A stretch of 29,738 bases of DNA, taken from Bacteroidetes bacterium UBA1947 (GTDB lineage Bacteria; Bacteroidota; Bacteroidia; Chitinophagales; Chitinophagaceae). Shown one piece after another: positions 15,860 to 23,800 of the stretch. The stretch is from assembly GCA_002336915.1 (NCBI GenBank), contig DDET01000031.1:14674-44411 (forward strand). Reading direction: 5' to 3'. Made by a program: the position numbers and the translations under genes. The notes beneath the pieces are model-generated. The model made no database searches. It worked only from the letters and a program-made list of their open reading frames with translations, and was not told the DNA's origin. The stretch's first letter is position 1; each line of letters begins with the position of its first letter.

Positions 15860-18800
15860 TTAAAAATCGGTGCCAAGAGAGAAGTACCAGATCGGTTTCT
15901 TGCGGCCATCCACATTCCAGGCTGCATCCAGCCTCATAAAATAGCCAAGTAAGGTAGTGCGCATACCTGCCCCATAGCCCACACCCAGCGCCCTGTTGCC
16001 GGGCACTGTAAGCGTGAGGCTTACATTGTTGAACTGGGTACCGGAGCTGCTGCCCTGTGTAGGGAAGATATAGCTCCTTTCTGTGTTCTTTGCATTAGGC
16101 AGGAAGCCGGTCCAGGCAGAGCCCGCATCGGCAAATCCTATCAGTTGCAGATTCTTCAGTATGGTCGATTGTATAGGGCGCTTCAGGAAGGTATTTAGCA
16201 CAGGCAGCCTCAGTTCCAAATTTGCCACGGCGTAATTGTTACCGTTGAAGGTGTTCTGCTCATAGCCCCTCAGGTTCGTAGCTATCGCCTGGAAAGCATA
16301 TGTGTCGCCATTGCCGGCCGGTACATAATGGCTGTACTGCGGGTTTATCCAGTTATCTACGCCACCCAGGTAGTAGAGTATCTTTTCTTTGCCTCCCGAG
16401 TGTGCATAAGCCAGGCGGCTGGCAAATATGGTGTTCTTATAGATCGGTGTATAATAGCGGAAATCGGTACCGGCATTAAAGCCACCACCCGCGGCATTGT
16501 TTAGCCCGTACAGGCCTTCGCAAAAGAATTTATACCTGAAGCCTTTTCTTATATTCATTGTCGGGCTCAGGGTATTGTCAAATACATATTCCACGCGGCT
16601 CAATAGCCAATACTGTTTCTTATGCGGCAGATCAAAACTGAGGCTTAGGGTATCAGTTGCCTTGAAGTTGAGCACATCCTGCCTCAAGCCCAGGTTCATC
16701 CTTACACTCCTGATGCGGTCAAGAGGATATGCGGCAGAACCTTGCACCATATTGGTCACGTTCTTACCCAGTTGTTCTTTCTGCGCTACAGGTACATTGT
16801 TGGCATCCACATAGGTCACGTTGTAGTTATTGTAGCTCTCCGAGTGCAGGAACAGCAATCCCCAGTCCACGCGCCCTGCGAAATTCTGGTATTGCATAAA
16901 GTAGGTAAGGCCTGAGAAATTGATCGGTATCCGGAATCCGCCGGTGAAACGATTGTTCTCCATCAGGTCGTTTAGGCTTACTGTTACCATACCGCCCAAT
17001 GCGGGATTAGTATACTCACCGCCCCCACCCTGGTAGCTTTGGTATTGTGTGAACAATACGCTGTTATCCACCTTCACAGAGAAGAAGTCAGGCTTAAAGC
17101 TGAGCATGTATTGCTTTGATCTTAGCTTCAGGTAAGTGCTGTCGGGGCCGGTGCTGGTATCTTCAGCTTCTTCAGGGAACAGAGGTTTTACCGTGTCTTC
17201 ATGTACTGCAGCTGTGCTTTGTGTGGTGTCGTTGGCAAATTCACCCTGGAAGGTATTGCCGCTCTTTACCAGCGGATCGAGCCTGTAACCCTTTTCGTAC
17301 TTACTGTATTCCGCATTGGCTGAATCCATGAACGAAGTGTTAGCCGGCAGGTCGGGCGCGGGCTGGTCAAGCCTTGTATGCATGGGCTGCACCGCATTCG
17401 CATTTACACCGGGTATTATCAGCTTCTTGTAATACACCTTAAATGTTTTACCCGACTGCAATACATCAGATGCATTGTTGGTGCCGGGATTATATTGGTG
17501 GCTGATGATGTTCTGCGGATAATTGGTAACAGGTATGCTGATCGCCGAATCCATGTTACGTGCATCACGACCGAACACTACTATGTACTGATTCCTGATA
17601 CCGCTGGAATCGTAGAGGTAAGCAAAGTTATCGGGGCCGTATTGTATGGGCTGTGTAATGTTGCCGATGGTAATATTAGAGCACTGCAGCAGTTCGGGCC
17701 TTTGTGTAGTTGTATTGTAGAAGTAAACGTTCATGGGGCCGGTTGGCAGTTCATTCAGCTGCAAGGGCACATTCAGGTTTGGCTTTGGCCTGTTGGACAA
17801 AAAAAGTATGCCCTTGCGTGAGCCGCCGCTTACAAAGAATGGTTGTGTATCATCCCAGATATCGTTGGTGATGTACGTAAGCTTTGAACCTTTTATGGTG
17901 AACTGGTAAAGATCGGTTTGGCTTTTCCTGATAGCGGAAAATACAAGCTTGTCATCCTCTTCCATAAAGGTAAGTCCCAATACCCTGTCGAACCTGTTTT
18001 TTGGTATCACATAATTATACACGCGGGCTTTAAGCGCATCGTAGATGCGCAGCCGGGTTTGTGTGCCCTTGCGGTACATGATGGCCAGCTTATAACCATT
18101 GTTAGACCATGCCAGTTGCGGGTAATCCGGGTCAGGCTGTTGTTCGTTATAATCCTGCCTGCCGCCTTCCAGCATCAGGGATAGATTTTGCTCCTTCTGC
18201 GTGTTCTGTATGTACACTTTATATTCGCCGTCCTTCCAGGACACGTAAGCGACATCCTTGCCTTTGGGTGATACTCTTATATTGCGTATTACGGTCCTGT
18301 CTTTAGGCACAGGTATCTCAATAAGTACATTAGCGCTATCGGGTGCCTGTGCTTTTTCGGCATCAGCAGCATACACGGTCTTATAAAAGGCCATACAGGA
18401 ATCGTATGCCTTTTTTATCTTCAGGTCCAGCACCATCTTGGTACCCTGGTTCAGGCTGGTTTGTTTTTGCATGGTGTAGAGCAGGTTCTTCACATTGTTC
18501 TCACCATAGTTCTCGTAGATAAATTTCCAGAAGGCCTTACCTGCAAGTTCGGGATACTGTTCGCTAAGGTCGTGAAAGCCAGCTTTGGGGCGCGCCTCCA
18601 GTAAGTTTTTCCATTCGCTGTTTGCCTGCGGGTCCCAGCCATCCACCAGGTAAGCTATAAAGCCAGTGGTGGTCCATGCGGGCATGTTCAGCAGCACAGC
18701 GTTCTTCACCATCTGCCTGAAGTTTTCACCGAATATCATCCTTTCCATCACTACGTGCGCCATGCCCTGACGCATCTGCCGCCTCAGGTCGGTATGCACT

Positions 18801-19225
18801 CCTGTGTAGTACACCACCAGCTTATCTCCTACCAGGTCTATTGTACCGCCAGCATTGTTATCCAGCTGTTCGTGGTCATCATTTTTCAGGCCTATGTTCG
18901 TCTGGCGGTATTCATCGTATGAATTGTAAACAATAATGTTGAAACGCTTGGGGAACTGCCCGCCAAGTTTTCGCTCTATCACCTTGATATCGCTTTCCGC
19001 TTGTTCTGATACGTATTTGGCAAGTTTGCGCCCCGCGGCGTCGTAGTGGTACACGCGGAAGTGCCTCGTGTCGTAATAGCGCCAGCTGAACTTGCGGTAC
19101 TGCACCCTGTTCTGCCCGAAGCTTTCCAGGTAGGTTTGCGCTTTCAGTTCCATGCCTGTAGCCATGAACAAAGCTAAAGCCAGTACGGCGTAGATGGTAC
19201 GTAGGAGTTTTGGTATGTTACTCAT
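15860..19225 (-). CDS. Exported protein: inactive gluzincin-like domain, beta-propeller repeats, Omp85-like C-terminal barrel
   Basis: I start at the ATG at 19225 (MSNIPKLLRTIYAVLALALF) because the longer version would begin with GTG at 19246. The product is 1,121 residues. A signal peptide ends near ELKAQ. Residues about 30-260 resemble the peptidase MA-type domain common in Bacteroidota 'TolB-like' proteins, but the zinc motif is lost: QGMAH stands where HExxH would be (about 152-156), and TTTGFIAYL has Thr for the glutamate ligand. Residues about 300-600 look like PD40 propeller repeats (IRNIRVSPKGKDVAYVSWKD, YPQLAWSNNGYKLAIMY, GILFLSNRPKPNLNVPLQL). From about 720 the sequence is a transmembrane barrel of the Omp85/BamA C-terminal type, with GFRYKFFCEGLYGLN, FADAGSAW and a terminal Phe (FSLGTDF). 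Its role is unknown; an outer-membrane assembly or export function is inferred. It is divergent from the hydrolase at 19333. Confidence 0.85.
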   Translation of the reverse strand: MSNIPKLLRTIYAVLALALFMATGMELKAQTYLESFGQNRVQYRKFSWRYYDTRHFRVYHYDAAGRKLAKYVSEQAESDIKVIERKLGGQFPKRFNIIVYNSYDEYRQTNIGLKNDDHEQLDNNAGGTIDLVGDKLVVYYTGVHTDLRRQMRQGMAHVVMERMIFGENFRQMVKNAVLLNMPAWTTTGFIAYLVDGWDPQANSEWKNLLEARPKAGFHDLSEQYPELAGKAFWKFIYENYGENNVKNLLYTMQKQTSLNQGTKMVLDLKIKKAYDSCMAFYKTVYAADAEKAQAPDSANVLIEIPVPKDRTVIRNIRVSPKGKDVAYVSWKDGEYKVYIQNTQKEQNLSLMLEGGRQDYNEQQPDPDYPQLAWSNNGYKLAIMYRKGTQTRLRIYDALKARVYNYVIPKNRFDRVLGLTFMEEDDKLVFSAIRKSQTDLYQFTIKGSKLTYITNDIWDDTQPFFVSGGSRKGILFLSNRPKPNLNVPLQLNELPTGPMNVYFYNTTTQRPELLQCSNITIGNITQPIQYGPDNFAYLYDSSGIRNQYIVVFGRDARNMDSAISIPVTNYPQNIISHQYNPGTNNASDVLQSGKTFKVYYKKLIIPGVNANAVQPMHTRLDQPAPDLPANTSFMDSANAEYSKYEKGYRLDPLVKSGNTFQGEFANDTTQSTAAVHEDTVKPLFPEEAEDTSTGPDSTYLKLRSKQYMLSFKPDFFSVKVDNSVLFTQYQSYQGGGGEYTNPALGGMVTVSLNDLMENNRFTGGFRIPINFSGLTYFMQYQNFAGRVDWGLLFLHSESYNNYNVTYVDANNVPVAQKEQLGKNVTNMVQGSAAYPLDRIRSVRMNLGLRQDVLNFKATDTLSLSFDLPHKKQYWLLSRVEYVFDNTLSPTMNIRKGFRYKFFCEGLYGLNNAAGGGFNAGTDFRYYTPIYKNTIFASRLAYAHSGGKEKILYYLGGVDNWINPQYSHYVPAGNGDTYAFQAIATNLRGYEQNTFNGNNYAVANLELRLPVLNTFLKRPIQSTILKNLQLIGFADAGSAWTGFLPNAKNTERSYIFPTQGSSSGTQFNNVSLTLTVPGNRALGVGYGAGMRTTLLGYFMRLDAAWNVDGRKKPIWYFSLGTDF

Positions 19226-19291
19226 GTTGTATACAATATTTTTCACGTGTTATTTTACACGCGCAGGTATCAACCATTAGCTGTATCGGCT

Positions 19292-19299
19292 TATGTTTG
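19292..19299 (+). promoter_or_regulatory. -7 promoter element of the MBL-fold hydrolase gene
   Basis: TATGTTTG matches TAnnTTTG exactly, 33 bases before the start at 19333. This also argues against the upstream in-frame ATG at 19210, which would lie ahead of the transcript start. Confidence 0.5.
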
Positions 19300-19332
19300 C
19301 ATTTTAAATTTACTAAAAATTTTATTAACCTC

Positions 19333-19971
19333 ATGTTAGATTTAAAGGCTTTTACATTTAATCCTTTCCAGGAGAATACCTACCTTATCACTAACGAGAA
19401 AAACCAGTGCTGGATTGTGGACCCCGGCATGTATGACAATGCGGAGACAATACATTTCAACCAATACCTCTCAAGCCAAGGGCTGCAGCCAGTTTCCATC
19501 ATAAATACCCATACCCATTTAGACCATATTTTCGGGGTGCAGGCGCTGAAAGACCGCTATAAAATACCCTTTGGCATACACGAGAAAGACCAGCCTGTGC
19601 TCAAAGGTGCAGTAACATCGGCCATGATATTTGGGGTGGATCTGAGCAAAGCACCGGAGCCGGACTTCTTTATAGTTGAGGACCAGCAACTTAAGCTGGG
19701 TGACGATGTACTGGAAGTACGTTTTACGCCCGGCCACTCCCCCGGCAGTATCGTGTTCTACTACCCTGCAGGTGGCTGGCTTATAGGCGGCGATGTCCTC
19801 TTCAATGGCAGCATTGGCCGTACCGACCTGCCCGGTGGCAATTTTGATACGCTGATAAACAGCATCCGTACACAGGTATTTACCCTTCCGGCTGATACAG
19901 TAGTCTATTCCGGGCATGGGCCTGAGACTACGGTTGGGGAGGAAATGAGGAGCAACCCGTTTTTGAGATAG
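19333..19971 (+). CDS. Metallo-beta-lactamase-fold hydrolase (glyoxalase II-like)
   Basis: A 212-residue cytoplasmic hydrolase. NTHTHLDHIFG is the THxHxDH di-metal motif, GHSPGSIVFY gives the next histidine ligand, GGDVLF the bridging aspartate and YSGHGPETTVGEE the last histidine. FNPFQENTYLI at the N-terminus and GRTDLPGGN are typical of the small YcbL/glyoxalase-II-like group, which cleave thioesters such as S-lactoylglutathione. The substrate here is not known, and Bacteroidota often lack glutathione. The start at 19333 is chosen because it gives the family's normal N-terminus (MLDLKAFTFNPFQENTY). It is divergent from the propeller/barrel gene. Confidence 0.93.
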   Translation: MLDLKAFTFNPFQENTYLITNEKNQCWIVDPGMYDNAETIHFNQYLSSQGLQPVSIINTHTHLDHIFGVQALKDRYKIPFGIHEKDQPVLKGAVTSAMIFGVDLSKAPEPDFFIVEDQQLKLGDDVLEVRFTPGHSPGSIVFYYPAGGWLIGGDVLFNGSIGRTDLPGGNFDTLINSIRTQVFTLPADTVVYSGHGPETTVGEEMRSNPFLR

Positions 19972-20187
19972 GTAATTTCCGATTTCCGCTTTAATTATCA
20001 TTTCCGGTTTTGGAACGGCCCAGTGGCTAAAATGCATACCTGCTATATCGTATGGCATTTTGGTATCATTTCTGGTCGTTTCCGGTTTGTCTTATCAATG
20101 GCGACCAGGAGAGAAGTTGTCTCATCCCGTTTGCCTGTTAGCTGAACTAGTGACAGATAGATTTTATGGTTCCCAAATTACCCCGTA

Positions 20188-20265
20188 ATGACTATGGATT
20201 GACTATGGAGCTTGAACCATGATCTGCCAAATTCAAGGGATTGCCATGACTATGGATTGACTATG
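20188..20265. repeat. Two identical 20-base repeats, 58 bases apart
   Basis: ATGACTATGGATTGACTATG is found at 20188-20207 and again at 20246-20265. Each copy is itself two variants of an 8-base core (GACTATGG). A diverged third copy, with GACTATA and GACCATA, lies at about 20491-20512. Confidence 0.9.
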
Positions 20266-20523
20266 CTCTGACCATGCTTAAATTGCAACCTGTTTGTCCG
20301 ATTCCGAGCTATTTCCTATTTCCGGTTTGGATAGTGATTTCCTGTTTTTGGGAAGCAATATGGCTGCAAAGCTTGCCAACATTACCATATGCTGAGAAAT
20401 AATCATTTCCCGTTATTTCCTGTTTTTACCTAATGGTTTCCTGTTCCGTCTACCTGTTATAGGAAATAACATCTCCCTCCATTTAATCGCATTGACTATA
20501 CAATGACCATATAGGGTTATAAT

Positions 20524-20548
20524 ATCCCGCCGGAAGAGCGGGATTCCG
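20524..20548. other. Two mutually exclusive hairpins
   Basis: ATCCCGC (20524-20530) can pair with GCGGGAT (20538-20544), or CGGAA (20531-20535) can pair with TTCCG (20543-20547). Both cannot form at once. No gene or T-run is positioned to explain a terminator or attenuator. Confidence 0.5.
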
Positions 20549-20621
20549 CTACGCTACATTTCAAAGAACTTATGGTGTTGCTTAGCAAGGCAATATTACT
20601 GCTTTAACTAAAGCGTTGACC

Positions 20622-20648
20622 AACATCCCGAAAAAATCGGGACGTGTT
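20622..20648. other. Stem-loop with A5 loop
   Basis: AACA-TCCCGA (20622-20631) pairs with TCGGGA-TGTT (20637-20648) across a five-A loop, with a two-base CG bulge on the right side. There is no flanking T-run and no gene end nearby. Confidence 0.6.
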
Positions 20649-20826
20649 AGCAAGATACGAAATGAGCGCAGGGGTTTCCAAATAAAGATATTCACATTTT
20701 GGGCTTGTAATAAATGCGCTTTCAAGGGGACCGGGAGCATACTTTTCGCAGCAAAAAAGTACCGGGACAATCGGCTGCAAAAAACATTACAATAGTGTGA
20801 GAATCCATAGCCAGTGTTTAGTAAGA

Positions 20827-20841
20827 GTTTGAACGTCAAAC
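20827..20841. promoter_or_regulatory. Inverted repeat upstream of the A2M gene, possible operator
   Basis: GTTTGA (20827-20832) and TCAAAC (20836-20841) form a perfect 6-bp inverted repeat around ACG, 35 bases before the A2M start. A size and position like this would suit a dimeric regulator, but no regulator gene is near and no exact -7 element was found. Confidence 0.35.
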
Positions 20842-20876
20842 TATAAGACAGTACAGTAGTTCTTAACAACCTAAAC

Positions 20877-23800
20877 ATGGCCTATATGAAAAAGCTCTTC
20901 AAAACATTGCAGGTGCTGCTCATGCTCTTCGAGGACATCGTTGCCCCGGCACAAACCAAGTGGTCGTATTTTAACCAGGAACCGATCTTCCGCCAATCCT
21001 CCCCGATGTTCGTCTACAAAATTCCCATTGATTCCGTACTAACGACCGTTTATAAAAATGTGATACCTGCGCCTACAACGCCATGGCTCCAGACCCCGCT
21101 CAAGATATACAAGGACCACGAACGTTATATACCTATGGACGACAGCATATTTACTGCAGGTTACTACCTGATGGTATGGCTGGACAAGAACAGGGTAAAT
21201 TTTGAATTCCGCAGGAAAGCCGGTTTTACCGAAACTTATGCGGACATAGCCTGCCTGCGTGTGCTGGAACTAAAGAAGCCTGACAACAGCATACTGGACA
21301 ATGCCGAGGTGAGACTAAACAGCAGAACGATAAGCTATAATAAACAAATGCACGGATATGTGCTGGACAATTATGCCAACAATGATACACTTACCATCAG
21401 CAAAGGCGAGGACATGAACATTGTGAACTGCAGTGTGGTGCAGCAAGACTACTATGCGGGAAACGAAAACCAGCAGTATAATACCATAAGAGCCAATGAC
21501 TATAAGGGCTACCTGGTGACCAATAAGCCCAAATACCTGCCGCAGGATACTGTAAAATGGAAAGGCTACCTGCTGGACCCCCAAAGCGGCCAGCCGCTAA
21601 ACGAACCGGTAAAAGTAAGCTTGCTGCCATACGACCAGTATTACGGCCAGTATTACAACATGCAAGCCAGGAACGAGCAGGCAAGACATAAGAAAGAACA
21701 GAAACATACCCACAGGCATAAAAATAAAAAACACCGGTCCCAGGACGAGGATGAGGACGATGATGAAGACGAAGATGTGCAAAACGATGAGGAATATGGG
21801 GCAGACTACGGGCGGCAGATGCAAAATGAAGAAATAGTCATAGCCAATGCAGAGAAGCCCAGTAAACCGGGCGTGTATTTTAATGAATTCGTGATCAGCG
21901 ACTCCATGAAAATGGGAACACAGTACTTCCTGATACTGAGCGGCCTGAAAAGCGGGCATAGCATAATACAGCGATTCAATACCGAAGATTACCTGCTGCA
22001 AGACCTGAAGCTAAAAATAAAAGGCGAGGCATACGATAAATACCAGTACGGTGATACTGCGAGGTACTATGTATATGCATCGACAGCCAACAACCTGCCA
22101 TTGATGGATGGGAAAATGACCGTAACCGTAACCAAAAATTACTACAGGGACACCGTATACCGGGAAATAATGCAACTAAACCCGAATGGCGAAACACTGA
22201 TCAACTTCCCAGTGCCAAACAGCAGTACCAATGACCAATGCATACTGAGAGTGGAAAACAGCAATGGAGATAAACGCGATACTGCTTTCAATGTTCCTTA
22301 TACCCAAAGGCCATATTATATACATGTATCGAAAAAGGGCAACATCATAATGGCCGAGCTGATACAAAACAAAAAGAGCATAAAGGGCGAGGGCAGCGTA
22401 CGGATCAACGCCCAAAAGCCCGATGCGATAAGCTATCCCTGCGAACTAAAAACAGAGGGGTATTACCAATCGATGGTATTCAATATCGATACACCAAAAG
22501 GTAATATTGCTGACGCTCACTATTGCAACATGTTTGCCGACAGCCTGCAAGGCGATGATGTGTTCATTAAAGACACTGCATTCCTGGAAGTGAGCAATAA
22601 ACAAAGATCGTATGTACGATACAGCATTTTTAAAGAAGACCAGGCTATAGGCTATGGGAGCTTCGAAGGAGATACCACTTTTAAAGTTTACAGCCCCGGG
22701 GGAAAAACAATAACTGTAAACCTGAACTATACCTGGCAAAACGACAACAGGACAAGGCATTTTGCGATCTATAAATATGACAAGAATATGCAAATAGACG
22801 TGCAGAAAAAAGACCTTGTGTACCCGGGACAAAGAGACTCCATAAGCATCAGCTTATCAGACATAAACGGCAAGCCCATAAAGCATACCAACCTTACCGT
22901 GTTTGCGTTCAACAACCAATTCACTGAAGACCATACCCCTAGCCTATCATACGGAGGCAAGCTGAGGCCGGGCATGAAGGCCGAAGCATTGCGCAACTTC
23001 AACAACTATCCTATAACCGATACGCGGTGGACCATACTTACCGATACCAACTGGATAAAGGTAACCGGGGCAGACAGCAATTATTTCTATAAATACATTA
23101 TGCTGGACCCAAGAGATAACGTGTGGGTGCAATACCCGGTGAATGACAATCCTGCGGCGCAGATGGGTGTGTTCGTACACACAAACGGAATATTCTACGA
23201 GCCGGAGATGATCTACGTCGATTCGAGGCCTGTATACTTCAGGCAGGCGAAGGCGAGCACCAATGCAAGCAGCCTGCTGCTAAGCGAAGGCAGCCACGAG
23301 ATAAAGGTAAGAATGGCCGACGCCTTGTATACCATAACAGCGGTACCTGCCGAGGCAGGCAAAAAAATAAACCTGTTCATCAATACTGCACTGACATCAA
23401 CGTACCAAATGAGGAAAGACAGCATGCCGGGGAAGCTGCAGTACCAGGAAACAGAGGCCCTGGCAGGATCGATGCTGATGTACCGGACCGAATACAGCAA
23501 CAACAGCCGCAATAGCTATGATAATTATTATGCGAGCACCGTGATATTGCAGCAGTACCCTGCCGACATAACATTAAGAAGCAGAGTGGGAGAAGTATCG
23601 CTATGCGGCCCATTTAACTTTAAGGACAGCATATCATTTTACCAATACGGAAACGTAAAGATGCACTTTATGCCGGAGGCTAATTACATATTTACCCTCA
23701 GGCCGGGCATGACACGAGTAGAGCAACAAAATGTGAAAAGTTACCTCAACAATATTACGTTGTACAATAGTGAATACTGGCCGAATTTCGGGCAAACAAC

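Larger units (their letters stand above)
19972..20876. other. 905-base non-coding, repeat-rich region
   Basis: I see no credible gene here. The left part (19972-20430) is scattered with variants of ATTTCC(G/T)GTTT, for example at 19976, 19983, 20001, 20079, 20311, 20319, 20337, 20405 and 20415. The middle holds copies of a TGACTATGGATTGACTATG element. The right part (20520-20785) has several complementary segments: 20524-20544, 20622-20648, 20665-20670 with 20715-20720, and 20743-20752 with 20774-20782. A minus-strand ORF of 98 codons at 20582-20878 is not convincing. The region might be decayed sequence, a family of dispersed repeats, or one or more non-coding RNAs. Confidence 0.8.

Noticed and set aside
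19210..19332. N-terminal extension of the MBL-fold hydrolase
   Set aside because: It would overlap the start of the divergent gene and precede the -7 box at 19292-19299. The family N-terminus begins at 19333.
20188..20512. CRISPR array from the GACTATGG repeats
   Set aside because: Copies are few, unequal in spacing and degenerate, and no cas genes are present.
20582..20878. 98-codon minus-strand ORF in the repeat-rich spacer
   Set aside because: It overlaps complementary segments, has no recognisable domain and no promoter box, and reads into the A2M start. It looks like chance translation of a structured or repeated region. A protein search finding many identical copies would point to a dispersed repeat rather than a gene.
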